From the NCBI GenBank assembly GCA_023450615.1, contig JAEXGT010000034.1, positions 18,923 through 82,922 on the forward strand: 64,000 bases of DNA. Reading direction: 5' to 3'. The stretch's first letter is position 1; every line of letters starts with the position of its first letter. This DNA comes from Pseudomonadota bacterium (GTDB lineage Bacteria > Pseudomonadota > Alphaproteobacteria > Rhizobiales > Beijerinckiaceae). Positions 42,713 to 52,061 of this stretch are shown here, piece by piece. Both the position numbers and the translations under genes were made by a program. The notes under the pieces were generated by a model. That model ran no database searches. It saw only the letters and a list, made by a program, of their open reading frames with translations, and had not been told where the DNA came from.

Positions 42713-44194
42713 TTACTCAGTCCACGACACTTCCGTTACGTCATTCGACGGAATGGGGGAATTCTCCCACATGCCCTGCAGCTTCGCGTTCCACACGCCG
42801 AGCTTCGGCAGCTGGAAGAGGAAGAGGGCGGGCACATCCTCGGCAAGGATCTTCTGCGCTTCCGCATATTTCGCGAAACGAGCCTTCTCGTCCGTGGTCT
42901 TGGCGGCTTCCGCGATCAGAGCTTTGAACTTGTCGTTCTTGTAATTGAAGTAGTAGCCGTCGCGGGCGAAGATATCGATGTCGAGGGGTTCGGCATGGGC
43001 GACGATGGTGACGTCGTAATCCTTCGCCTTGAAGACTTCCTCGATCCATTTGGCAGGAAACTCTGTGGGGACGATCTTCATCTCCACGCCCACTTCCGCG
43101 AACATGGCCGAGAGCAGCTCCGCCGAGCGGCTGGCATAGGCCATCTGCGGTGTCTTGATGGTGATCGACAGGCCGTTGCCAGCACCGGCTTCCTTCAACA
43201 GTGCCTTGGCCTTCTCCACATCGTAGGGAATGACGTTCGTCATATCCACGAAGGCCGGGTTGTTGGGGGAGAAGAAGCTCCCGATAGGTTGGCCGAAGCC
43301 GGAATAGGCGCCTTCCACGAGCGCCTTGCGATCCACCGCATGCATGAGGGCGCGGCGCACGCGTACATCGTCGAAGGGCTTCTTGCCGCTGTTGAGACCG
43401 GCGACGACCTCACCTTCCGTGTTGCCGGCAACGGCCTTGAAGCGCGAATCCTTCTGGAACTCGGCGAAGAGTTCGGGGGCCGCGAGGTTTGGGAAGGCAT
43501 CCACGTCGCCCGCGCGCAGCGCCGCGACCTGCGCCTGCGAGTCGCTTATGAAGCGGAAGGTGACGGTCTCCAGCTTTGTCTTGTCCTTCTGCCAATAGTC
43601 CGGATTCTTGACGAGCTCGACCTTGTCGCCGCGCGTCCAGGACTTGAACTTGAAGGGGCCGGTGCCGACCGGGTTGGCCGCATTGCCCGCCGCCGTTTCG
43701 GGTGCGACGATCACGGCGTCGCCCCAGCCGAGATAGGTGAGGAAGTTGCCCGAGGTTTCCTTCAGCTTGATCACCACCGTTGCGGGATTAGGCGTCTCGA
43801 TGGATTCGATGGGGGCGAAGATCTGCTTCTGCGCATTTGTCGACTTCGGATCGCGGGCGCGGTCGAAGGCGAACTTCACGTCAGCGGAGTCGAAGGTGCT
43901 GCCGTCATGAAACTTCACGCCTTCCTGCAGGCGGAAAGTATAGGTGAGCCCATCTGGTGAGATCTCCCAGCTTTTTGCCAGAAGCGGCTGCACCTTGCCG
44001 TTCCGGTCGATGCGCACGAGGCCCTCGTAGAGATTGGCCAGAGTGACTTCGCGGATGGCGACGGGCGCGGCGATGGTCGGGTCCAGGCCTGGCGGCTCGA
44101 TGGGCATTCCGACGACAAGGGAGGTCTTGGCGGCAAAAGCCGGAAGGGCGCTGACGGAAAGGAGCAGGGCGGCGGCCAGGAAACGCTTCGACAT
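42713..44194 (-). CDS. ABC transporter substrate-binding protein, family 5 (DppA/OppA-like)
   Basis: Periplasmic binding protein of about 493 residues. Signal peptide MSKRFLAAALLLSVSALPAFA. The family 5 hallmarks are LAKSWEISPDGLTYTFRLQEGVKFHDG (quoted as LAKSWEIS and LQEGVKFHDG), NPVGTGPFKFKSW and RRALMHAVDRKALVEGAY. It captures a peptide or other oligomeric nutrient for DppBC and the fused ATPase. The ATG at 44194 has GGAG nine bases upstream. The ligand cannot be read from sequence. Confidence 0.93.
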   Translation of the reverse strand: MSKRFLAAALLLSVSALPAFAAKTSLVVGMPIEPPGLDPTIAAPVAIREVTLANLYEGLVRIDRNGKVQPLLAKSWEISPDGLTYTFRLQEGVKFHDGSTFDSADVKFAFDRARDPKSTNAQKQIFAPIESIETPNPATVVIKLKETSGNFLTYLGWGDAVIVAPETAAGNAANPVGTGPFKFKSWTRGDKVELVKNPDYWQKDKTKLETVTFRFISDSQAQVAALRAGDVDAFPNLAAPELFAEFQKDSRFKAVAGNTEGEVVAGLNSGKKPFDDVRVRRALMHAVDRKALVEGAYSGFGQPIGSFFSPNNPAFVDMTNVIPYDVEKAKALLKEAGAGNGLSITIKTPQMAYASRSAELLSAMFAEVGVEMKIVPTEFPAKWIEEVFKAKDYDVTIVAHAEPLDIDIFARDGYYFNYKNDKFKALIAEAAKTTDEKARFAKYAEAQKILAEDVPALFLFQLPKLGVWNAKLQGMWENSPIPSNDVTEVSWTE

Positions 44195-44300
44195 AAGGCG
44201 GATCTCCATCCGGGTAAGGAGCCAAGGGCACGGATGCCCTCAGCTTACGCAGTGTGGCGCGGGATGGAAGATGTTCCTTTCCCATTTTACGACTATATCA

Positions 44301-45047
44301 TCAGATACAGCGCCCGCCGTCGACCTCCAGAACCACGCCGGTGATCATGCTGGCCTCGTCCGAAGCGAGGTAAAGCGCGGCATTCGCGATGTCCTGGGGC
44401 GTGGAGAACCGGCCCAGGGGGATCGAGTTCATGAAGAGCTGACGGCGCTCGGGAGTATCCTCGCCCATGAAGGTGGAGAGCAGGGGCGTCTCGCCCGCCA
44501 CCGGGGCGAGGGCGCAGACGCGGATCTTCTGGGGGGCGAGCTCCACGGCCATGGACTTGGTCATGGTGTGCACCGTGCCCTTGGTGCTGTTGTACCAGGT
44601 GAGGCCCGGACGCGGACGCAGGCCCGCCGTCGAGCCCACGTTGATGATAACGCCGCCCTGGCCCTGCATCAGCGGCACGGCAGCCTTGGCGAAGAGATAG
44701 ATCGACTTCACGTTGACGGCGAAGACGCGGTCGAACTCGTCCTCCTCCACTTCCAGCATGGGCCGGTTGCGATGGGTGATGCCCGCGTTGTTGACCACGA
44801 TGTCGAGCTTGCCGAAGGCGGATACGGTCTTTTCCACGGCGGCGTTCACGTCGGCAGCCTTCGAGACGTCGGCGGCGAGGCCGATGGCGGAGGGGCCGAT
44901 CTTGTCCGCTGCGGCTTTGGCGGCGGCTTCGTTGATGTCGATGATCGCAACCTTCGCGCCTTCGCGGGCGAATGTTTCCGCAATCCCCAGGCCGAAGCCG
45001 GAACCGGCGCCCGTTACGAGCGCCACCTTGCCTTCAAGGCGTTTCAT
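44301..45047 (-). CDS. Short-chain dehydrogenase/reductase
   Basis: NAD(P)-dependent oxidoreductase of about 248 residues. TGAGSGFGLG near residue 12 binds the cofactor; Asp in IIDINE favours NAD(H). NNAG and NVGSTAG follow, and the catalytic pair is Tyr and Lys in WYNSTKG. It is a classical SDR, close to 3-oxoacyl-ACP reductase or glucose dehydrogenase-type enzymes. It lies between the transporter's binding-protein gene and the aldehyde dehydrogenase gene, so it probably acts on the imported compound. GAGGAAG precedes the ATG at 45047. Confidence 0.92.
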   Translation of the reverse strand: MKRLEGKVALVTGAGSGFGLGIAETFAREGAKVAIIDINEAAAKAAADKIGPSAIGLAADVSKAADVNAAVEKTVSAFGKLDIVVNNAGITHRNRPMLEVEEDEFDRVFAVNVKSIYLFAKAAVPLMQGQGGVIINVGSTAGLRPRPGLTWYNSTKGTVHTMTKSMAVELAPQKIRVCALAPVAGETPLLSTFMGEDTPERRQLFMNSIPLGRFSTPQDIANAALYLASDEASMITGVVLEVDGGRCI

Positions 45048-45086
45048 GTTTCTTCCTCTTTTAAAATCAGCCCATTTCATCCTCGC

Positions 45087-45187
45087 CCTCACCCTGAGGA
45101 GCAGACATCGCCTGCGTCTCGAGGGAGGCCCAGTGCGCGCTGGGATCGCCTTCGAGACGGCGCTGACGTGCCTCTTCAGGATGAAGG
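45087..45187. repeat. Dispersed intergenic palindromic element, copy C
   Basis: A more diverged copy of the element at 25967: CTCACCCTGAGGAGC at the left end, GCGTCTCGAGGGAGGC and GCCTTCGAGACGGC in the middle, and CCTCTTCAGGATGA at the right end. It separates the short-chain dehydrogenase and aldehyde dehydrogenase genes within the same transcription direction. Confidence 0.7.
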
Positions 45188-45204
45188 CAGAGGAATGATC
45201 GTTT

Positions 45205-46677
45205 CTATCCGTGCGCGATGACGAGCGTCTTCGTCGTCGTGAACTCGATCAGGCCCTCGAAGCCTTTCTCGCGGCCATGGCCCGAGCGGCCGAAGCCGCC
45301 GAAGGGCAGTTCGATGCCGCCGCCTGCGCCATAGCAATTGACGAAGACTTGTCCGGCGCGCATGGCGCGGGCAACACGCGTCGAGCGCATCGCATCACGC
45401 GTCCAAACGCCTGCGGCGAGGCCATAGGGCGTACCATTGGCAAGCCGGATCGCGTCGGCTTCATCCTCGAACGGCGTCGCCACGAGAACCGGGCCGAAGA
45501 CTTCCTCCTGTGAGAGAATGCTCTGATGCGGCACGGGTGCGAGGAAGGCCGGCGGCACATAGAACCCCTCGGCCGGCGCATCGATGGCCACCACGCCTTC
45601 GCCGACGATGCGAAGGCCTTCGCTGCGGGCACGTTCCAGATAGCCGAGAACGCGACGCTGCTGGGCTTGGTTGATCATGGGGCCGAGATCGGGCTCACGC
45701 TCGGGGTGCCCTGCGCGCAAGGCTCGGAACCGCTCGGCAACGGCATTCACCACATCGTCGAAGATTCCGCGCTGGATCAGCAGGCGGCTGCCCGCCGAGC
45801 AAGTCTGGCCGCCGTTCTGGATAATTGCGTTCACGAGGGTCGGCAGAGCGCGTTCAAGGTCGGCATCGTCGAAGATGACCTGTGCCGATTTTCCGCCGAG
45901 TTCGAGGGTCACGCCCACGTGGTTCTTGGCCGCTGCCGTCTGCACGGCGGTGCCGGTTTCCGGGCTTCCCGTGAAGGACAGGAAATCGATGCCGGGATGC
46001 GCGGCGAGCGCTGCGCCCGCAACACGCCCAAGGCCGGTCACCACATTGAGCGCGCCAGCGGGAAAGCCCACCTCGCTCGCAAGCTGCGACACGCGCAGGA
46101 TCGTCAGCGATGCATCCTCCGCAGGTTTCACCACCGTGGCGTTGCCCGCGGCCAAAGCCGCGCCTACGGAACGGCCGAAAATCTGCATCGGGTAGTTCCA
46201 GGGCACGATATGCCCCGTCACGCCATGGGGCACGCGCTCGACGCCGATGAAATGGGTGTTGAGATAGGGAATGACGTCGCCGTGCAGCTTGTCGGCGGCG
46301 CTGCCGTAGAACTCGAAGTAACGGGCAAGCGCAATGGCGTCGGCCCTGGATTGGCGCAAAGGCTTGCCGTTGTCGCGGCTCTCAAGCGCCGCAAGTTCGT
46401 CCGCATGGGCCTCGACGACGGCGGCGAGCTTGGTCAACAGACGCCCGCGCTCGGTGGCCGTCAGCTTCCCCCATGCGCCCTCAAAAGCGGCGCGCGCAGC
46501 CTTGACGGCCGCATCGACATCCTGCGCCGTTCCGGCGGCGATCTTGGCGAAGAGCGTGCCATCCACGGGCGAGAATACATCGAGCAGCATCCCGTCGGAG
46601 GCCGCAACCTCCTTGCCGCCGATGAGATTCTTGAAAACCATGTTCGGTGCGATATGCGGGCTGATCTGGTCGTTCAC
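45205..46677 (-). CDS. Aldehyde dehydrogenase
   Basis: NAD(P)-dependent aldehyde oxidation to acid. About 490 residues. Catalytic Cys is in NGGQTCSAGSR, the general-base Glu in VTLELGGKSAQ, and the cofactor region in VPWNYPMQIFGRS. The start is GTG at 46677, overlapping the ATPase stop as GTGA and preceded by AAGGAG; ATG 46641 is an alternative giving 478 residues. Its position inside a transporter operon suggests it oxidises an aldehyde produced from the imported nutrient. Confidence 0.93.
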   Translation of the reverse strand: MNDQISPHIAPNMVFKNLIGGKEVAASDGMLLDVFSPVDGTLFAKIAAGTAQDVDAAVKAARAAFEGAWGKLTATERGRLLTKLAAVVEAHADELAALESRDNGKPLRQSRADAIALARYFEFYGSAADKLHGDVIPYLNTHFIGVERVPHGVTGHIVPWNYPMQIFGRSVGAALAAGNATVVKPAEDASLTILRVSQLASEVGFPAGALNVVTGLGRVAGAALAAHPGIDFLSFTGSPETGTAVQTAAAKNHVGVTLELGGKSAQVIFDDADLERALPTLVNAIIQNGGQTCSAGSRLLIQRGIFDDVVNAVAERFRALRAGHPEREPDLGPMINQAQQRRVLGYLERARSEGLRIVGEGVVAIDAPAEGFYVPPAFLAPVPHQSILSQEEVFGPVLVATPFEDEADAIRLANGTPYGLAAGVWTRDAMRSTRVARAMRAGQVFVNCYGAGGGIELPFGGFGRSGHGREKGFEGLIEFTTTKTLVIAHG

Positions 46678-48308
46678 CGGTCTTGAACTCCTTCGAGTGT
46701 TCTGGCTTTTCCCGGCACGGCGGCCAGGAGTTGGCGCGTATAGGCGTCGCGCGGGTCGGCAAAGAGTTGCGCGGTTTCCGCCATTTCGACAATTCGACCT
46801 TTTTGCATGACAGCCACGCGGTCGCATATCTGGGCAGCGACGCGCAAATCGTGGGTGATGAAGAGAATGGAGAGGCCGAACTCCCTCTGCAATTCGCGGA
46901 TCAGGTTGAGAATCTCCGCCTGCACGGACACATCGAGAGCGGAAACCGCTTCGTCCGCCACCAGCACATCGGGCTTCATGGCGAGCGCCCGGGCGATACC
47001 GATACGCTGGCGCTGGCCTCCTGAAAATTCGTGCGGATAGCGCTCAGCCGCCTGTGCGGGAAGGCCGACCTTTTCAAGCAGGATATGGGCCTCCTTGAGT
47101 GCCTGCTCTGGATCGGCGCCTTGCGTGATCGGGCCCTCCGCAATGATGTAGCCCACCTTTCGCCGGGGGTTGAGGGAAGCGAAGGGATCCTGAAACACCA
47201 TCTGAATCTTGCGCCGGTGTGGACGCAGGTCCGCTTGCGACAGAGAGCTGAACGTCAGGTCGCCGATTTCGATCCTGCCGCCATCGGGCTCGATCAGGCG
47301 CAGCACGCAGCGTCCGACCGTGGACTTGCCGGAGCCTGACTCCCCCACCAGTCCCAAAGTTTCACCTCTGCGGATATCGAAACTCACCGCATCCGCTGCC
47401 TGAACCTCGCGGCTTTTGCGAAAGAAGCCGCGCCCGCCATAGGATTTTGTGAGGGCATCGACCTTCAAGGTAATCGGCTCGTTCCGCAATTCCTTGGCAG
47501 GTGGCGGTGTGAGTGACGGCACCGCCGCCAAGAGACGCTTGGTGTAGGGATGCTGCGGATTTCTCAGCACGTCGTCCGCCGGTCCCTGTTCCACGAGTTC
47601 GCCGTTCTGGAGCACCGCGACGCGGTCGGCGATCTCGGCCACGACGCCGAAATCGTGAGTGATGAAGAGGACCGCCGTGCCCTTCTTGCGGCGCAGGTTG
47701 TCGATGAGCTTCAGCACCTGCGCCTGGGTGGTCACGTCGAGCGCCGTCGTCGGCTCGTCGGCGATGAGGAGCTTGGGCTCCAGCGCCAATGCCATGGCGA
47801 TCATCACGCGCTGGCGCTGGCCGCCGGACAGTTCATGCGGATAGGCGCGGGCAATGAGTTCCGGATTCGGCAGGTTTACTTCGGTGAGCAGTTCGATGGT
47901 GCGTCTGGACCGGTCGGCAGGGCTCAACAGGCGATGGGCCTGGAAGGTTTCCGCAATCTGGTCCGCCACGCGCATGACCGGGTTGAGTGAGGTCATGGGT
48001 TCCTGAAACACCATGCCGATGTCCCGCCCGCGCACGTCGCACCATCCTTCCTCATCGAGGGACAGAAGGTCGAAGCCGTTGAGCTTGATGGCGCCTGAAA
48101 GAACCGTGGCAGCCGGGGGGAGAAGGCCGATGGCCGCCATGGCGGTCATGGATTTGCCTGAACCCGATTCCCCGACGACGCACAGGGTTTCGCCCGGGTG
48201 GATGGCGAGAGACAGATCCTTGATCGCGTGCTGCCGGTCTGCCAAGGCAGGCAAGCCGATGGACAGGTTCTCGATCGCCAGCACGGTGGAGGGGGCACTC
48301 ACTCGCAT
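46674..48308 (-). CDS. Fused dipeptide-type ABC ATPase (two ATP-binding domains)
   Basis: One polypeptide of about 544 residues containing DppD-like and DppF-like ATPases in tandem, as in GsiA. Walker A GESGSGKS occurs twice (near 45 and 330), with signatures LSGGQRQR and FSGGQRQR, and Walker B LLIADEP and VLVADEA. It is the first gene of the operon and coupled to the aldehyde dehydrogenase by GTGA. The start at ATG 48308 has AGGAG immediately upstream. It energises DppBC at 40817-42603. Confidence 0.94.
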   Translation of the reverse strand: MRVSAPSTVLAIENLSIGLPALADRQHAIKDLSLAIHPGETLCVVGESGSGKSMTAMAAIGLLPPAATVLSGAIKLNGFDLLSLDEEGWCDVRGRDIGMVFQEPMTSLNPVMRVADQIAETFQAHRLLSPADRSRRTIELLTEVNLPNPELIARAYPHELSGGQRQRVMIAMALALEPKLLIADEPTTALDVTTQAQVLKLIDNLRRKKGTAVLFITHDFGVVAEIADRVAVLQNGELVEQGPADDVLRNPQHPYTKRLLAAVPSLTPPPAKELRNEPITLKVDALTKSYGGRGFFRKSREVQAADAVSFDIRRGETLGLVGESGSGKSTVGRCVLRLIEPDGGRIEIGDLTFSSLSQADLRPHRRKIQMVFQDPFASLNPRRKVGYIIAEGPITQGADPEQALKEAHILLEKVGLPAQAAERYPHEFSGGQRQRIGIARALAMKPDVLVADEAVSALDVSVQAEILNLIRELQREFGLSILFITHDLRVAAQICDRVAVMQKGRIVEMAETAQLFADPRDAYTRQLLAAVPGKARTLEGVQDR

Positions 48309-48474
48309 TCTCCTGCTGCAGGCTTCCGGAAAGCCCGATGGAAGGGGGAGCATCCCCGCCCCATGGGGCTCTCGTCAATCCACCCAGCCTCTTTGGCGTT
48401 TGAAAACGCCTTGGTTGAGAACAAGCCCACGCGGCCCATATCTTAGCCGTGGTTCACACGGAGTACGTGCTGGC

Positions 48475-49902
48475 GTGGATGATATCGTTTCTCTCCTGAA
48501 CAGGGGGCGGCTGCAGGACGTTTTTGAGTTGCAGAAGCGTGCCTGGGCCGAATTGGGCGCTCTCTCCATCGAGCGCCGCGACGAGACCTTAGGCGCTCTT
48601 GCCGATGGGCTGGTGCGGCGTGCGGATGAATTTGCGCGGGTCATCGCGCAGGATTTCGGCCACCGTTCCTCTCACGAGACGAAGCTGGCCGATATTTATC
48701 CCGTTGTTGCCGCGCTGCGACATGCCCGCAAGCATTTCCGCCGCTGGATGAAGCCCCGGCGGAGGCCGATCCAGATGATGTTCCAGCCCGCTTCCGGCCG
48801 CGTCCATCATCAGCCTCTCGGGTTGGTCGGGATCATCAGCCCTTGGAACTATCCGGTGCAGCTTGCCCTGTCGCCGCTTGCGGGAGCGCTGGCTGCGGGC
48901 AACCGGATCATGGTCAAGCCTTCCGAGCTCACTCCCCGCACCTCGGCCCTGCTGGCGCAGGTGATCGGGGATGTGTTCGACCAGAGCGAGGTGGCAGTGG
49001 TGCAGGGCGGGGTGGAGATGGCTCAAGCCTTCGCCCGGCTCAAATTCGATCACCTCTTCTTCACCGGCTCGACAGCGGTCGGCAGCGAGGTGATGAAAGC
49101 CGCTGCCGAAAATCTCGTGCCGGTCACCCTGGAGCTTGGAGGAAAATCTCCTGCGATCCTCGGCGCCGATTACCCGGTTGAGAAGGCAGCCGAGCGTATT
49201 GCGGTCGGCAAGCTGTTCAATGCGGGTCAGACCTGCATCGCGCCGGATTACGTGCTCGTCCCGCGAGCACGTGAGGCGGCCTTCATCGCCGCCTTCCGGG
49301 ATGCGGTAGCCCGGTTATACCCGACGCTGGCCTCCAACCCGGATTACACGGCCATCATCAGCGAGAGGCACTACGAGCGCCTTCGTCATCTGATCGCGGA
49401 TGCACGAGCCAAAGGCGCGGTTCTTCAAGAGTTCAATCCGGGCCATGAGAGTTTCGATCCCGCAAAAAAAAAGATCGCGCCCGTTATCCTGACGGGCGTT
49501 CCCGATGACGCTCTTGTCATGCAGGAGGAGATCTTCGGTCCCATCCTCCCCATCGTCGCCTATGACGGAATCGATGACGTCATCCGCTATATCGCGGGCC
49601 GGCCACATCCTCTCGCGCTCTACATGTTCAGCCACGATAAGCGGATCGTCGAGACCGTGCTCGAAAGGACCCGATCGGGAGGCGTCGCCATCAACGAGAC
49701 GCTGCTCCATTGCGTCCAGGAGGAGTTGCCCTTTGGTGGCGTCGGCGAAAGCGGCATGGGCGCGTATCATGGCGAAGCAGGCTTCAGAACCTTCAGCCAT
49801 GCCCGTTCCGTCTTTCATCAGGCGCGCATCAACGGCGCGGGCATGACGAAGCCGCCCTATGGCAGGCGGATCGAGCGCATGCTGTCGTTCCTTTTACGTT
49901 GA
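48475..49902 (+). CDS. Coniferyl aldehyde dehydrogenase-like aldehyde dehydrogenase
   Basis: Aldehyde dehydrogenase of about 475 residues of the coniferyl aldehyde/fatty aldehyde branch. GIISPWNYPVQLALSPL binds the cofactor, Glu lies in VTLELGGKSPA and Cys in NAGQTCIAPDYVL. The C-terminal LPFGGVGESGMGAYHGEAGF is characteristic of CalB-like enzymes. The start is GTG at 48475 with CGGAG ten bases upstream; the long open frame extends to 48013 through the divergent ATPase gene and is rejected. It is convergent with the histidine kinase, overlapping its end by nine bases. Confidence 0.9.
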   Translation: MDDIVSLLNRGRLQDVFELQKRAWAELGALSIERRDETLGALADGLVRRADEFARVIAQDFGHRSSHETKLADIYPVVAALRHARKHFRRWMKPRRRPIQMMFQPASGRVHHQPLGLVGIISPWNYPVQLALSPLAGALAAGNRIMVKPSELTPRTSALLAQVIGDVFDQSEVAVVQGGVEMAQAFARLKFDHLFFTGSTAVGSEVMKAAAENLVPVTLELGGKSPAILGADYPVEKAAERIAVGKLFNAGQTCIAPDYVLVPRAREAAFIAAFRDAVARLYPTLASNPDYTAIISERHYERLRHLIADARAKGAVLQEFNPGHESFDPAKKKIAPVILTGVPDDALVMQEEIFGPILPIVAYDGIDDVIRYIAGRPHPLALYMFSHDKRIVETVLERTRSGGVAINETLLHCVQEELPFGGVGESGMGAYHGEAGFRTFSHARSVFHQARINGAGMTKPPYGRRIERMLSFLLR

Positions 49903-51948
49903 GGGCAACGGCACGGAGATATCGTAGGAAACGCCCGCTTGATCAAAGTTGAGCACGATGGTGCCGTCGAGTTCGCCTTCAACGCTGCGGCGAATGAGGC
50001 GAGAGCCGAAGCCCTGGCGCTTGGGAGGCTGGACGGGCGGTCCGCCGGTTTCCTTCCACTGAACGCGCAGTTGCGAGGGGCCGTCTTCGGCGGGAACGAC
50101 TTCCCATGTCAGTTGGAGCCGCCCTGTCGGGGTTGAGAGCGCGCCGTATTTCACGGCATTCGTCACGAGTTCGTGCAGAACGAGGCCGAAATTGATGGCA
50201 TAGCGAGAAGGCAGGTTCACGCGGGGGCCATCGATCACGACCCTTTCGTCACCCTCACGCATATAGGGGGCAAGCTCCTGTTCTGCGATGTCGTGCAGGT
50301 CCGCCTCGCGCCAGGATTTCAGGGTCAGCAGATTGTGAGTCATGGAAAGGGCCAGAAGGCGGCCCTCGAACGCTTCCTTGAACTGCGTCGCACCGGTGCT
50401 GGAGCGAAGGGTCTGCGCGGCGATGGACTGCACGGTTGCCAGCGTGTTCTTTACCCGGTGATTCAATTCGTCGAGGAAGAAGCGCTGCTGCTCTTCCACC
50501 TGCCGGCGCTCCGTGATGTCCTGGATGATGCCCACAAAGAAGATGGGTTTCTTCCGCGCATCGAAGGAGACCTTCCCCTTCGAGTTGATCCAACAGATCT
50601 TTCCGTCGGGACGACGGACACGATATTCGTCTTCGTAGTTGCCATGGTCCTCGCCGAGGGCGGCGGCGCGCAGCTTTTCTACGGCACGGTCCGCATCGTC
50701 AGGGTGGAGAAGCGAGCGCCATTCCTGCACGCTGGTCGTCGATTTAGTGGCAGGCAGGCCCAAGATTTCCGCGGCCTGGCTCGACCAGCCGCCCATGCCC
50801 TTGCGGTGATCGTACCACCAGGTTCCCATGCGGCCGGCCTCCAGGGCCAGCCGGGCCCGCTCCTCGCTGGCTTTCAGGGCCTCCTGGCGCTCGGCGACAT
50901 CGTCCATCAGGTCGTTGAAGGCCTTCGACAGAAGACCGAATTCACCTGAGTTCTTCGGCAGGTCGATGCGGGCCTGATAATCGCCCCGCCGCCAATCGCT
51001 GACGGCTTTCGTCATCGCCTCGAAGGGCTTCGTGATGAAGGCGCGGCTTGCCAGCCACGAGAGCGACAGGGCAAGGACAAGGGCCGCCGCGATCAGCATG
51101 AAGCCGCGTTTTGCGGCCTCATTGATGGCCGCGAAGGCGATTTTCGTTGAAAGTCCCGCCGCTACGAAAATATTCATGCGGGAATGGTCTACGGGAATGT
51201 ACCCATAGATCCTCTTGATCCCATCACGGCTCACGGCTTGAAAGTTGCCAGGCTGCTTACCCCGCAGATGATGCGTGAACTCTTGCGGAAACTCCGTTGA
51301 TATGAACCTTTCAGGAAAGGGTTCTCGCGATAGGATCATCCCGTTTCTGTCCGCGACGGCCAGCGAACCTCCCTCAGGGATGACACGCTCCTTAAGATTG
51401 TTGCTGAGCCAAAGCAGATCGAGGGCAGCCACCAGAACGCCGACGCTTCTCCCGTCATGGTCCCAGATTGGAAGGGAAAGCGGGAGAACCGAGCGGGCCC
51501 CCAGCCCGCCTTCCATGAACTCGGAGGTGTAGGTCCCAACCGAGAATCCATTGCGCGCAATCGTATCGCGGAAATACGCACGGTCCTTGAACCGCAGATC
51601 AGGATTGATCAGACCGGTGTTGCTGCAGCGGACGGCGCCATCGAGATCCAGCGCAACGAAGGCAACGATGTAGGGAACCTTCTTCTGAACGGCCTCCAGA
51701 TAGGGGATGCAGTTCGGCGTATCGAAAGTGCGGATGGACCCGGTTTCGTCCATGGCTAAGAGAAGGCTGTTGACGCCGTTGAAAATGTGATCGAGCTCGG
51801 AGGCGGCCAATTGCGCCTGACGGATGAGGAGGTCGTTGACCTCGGCCTCACGGGCGCGCCTCAGCGAAACTTCCGTAAAGGCCCAGATGACGAGCGCTGG
51901 CAGAACGGAGATCAACGCCAAAAGGAGCAAACGTCTCGTCAGAGTCAT
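49894..51948 (-). CDS. HWE-family sensor histidine kinase with CACHE, HAMP and PAS domains
   Basis: Membrane-bound sensor of about 684 residues. A first helix (about 5-25) and a second (about 285-305) enclose a periplasmic dCACHE-like domain. HAMP follows near 305-360, a PAS domain near 375-490, then the kinase core. The phospho-acceptor His497 is in DELNHRVKNTLATVQ, the N-box in HELVTNAVKYGALS and the HWE hallmark in VQWKETGGPP with GFGSRLI after it. The start at ATG 51948 was chosen before the first helix. No response regulator gene is adjacent, so its partner is unknown. Confidence 0.92.
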   Translation of the reverse strand: MTLTRRLLLLALISVLPALVIWAFTEVSLRRAREAEVNDLLIRQAQLAASELDHIFNGVNSLLLAMDETGSIRTFDTPNCIPYLEAVQKKVPYIVAFVALDLDGAVRCSNTGLINPDLRFKDRAYFRDTIARNGFSVGTYTSEFMEGGLGARSVLPLSLPIWDHDGRSVGVLVAALDLLWLSNNLKERVIPEGGSLAVADRNGMILSREPFPERFISTEFPQEFTHHLRGKQPGNFQAVSRDGIKRIYGYIPVDHSRMNIFVAAGLSTKIAFAAINEAAKRGFMLIAAALVLALSLSWLASRAFITKPFEAMTKAVSDWRRGDYQARIDLPKNSGEFGLLSKAFNDLMDDVAERQEALKASEERARLALEAGRMGTWWYDHRKGMGGWSSQAAEILGLPATKSTTSVQEWRSLLHPDDADRAVEKLRAAALGEDHGNYEDEYRVRRPDGKICWINSKGKVSFDARKKPIFFVGIIQDITERRQVEEQQRFFLDELNHRVKNTLATVQSIAAQTLRSSTGATQFKEAFEGRLLALSMTHNLLTLKSWREADLHDIAEQELAPYMREGDERVVIDGPRVNLPSRYAINFGLVLHELVTNAVKYGALSTPTGRLQLTWEVVPAEDGPSQLRVQWKETGGPPVQPPKRQGFGSRLIRRSVEGELDGTIVLNFDQAGVSYDISVPLPST

Positions 51949-52061
51949 GCAGATGCCCAGCTTCAGAAGAGCAGGGGACCATAAAGATCGTTGAGCGTCC
52001 ACCCCCGTAACAACCGCAAGATGGTCTTGCATCCACCGGCAAGAGGTGTCAGGTGGCAGGC

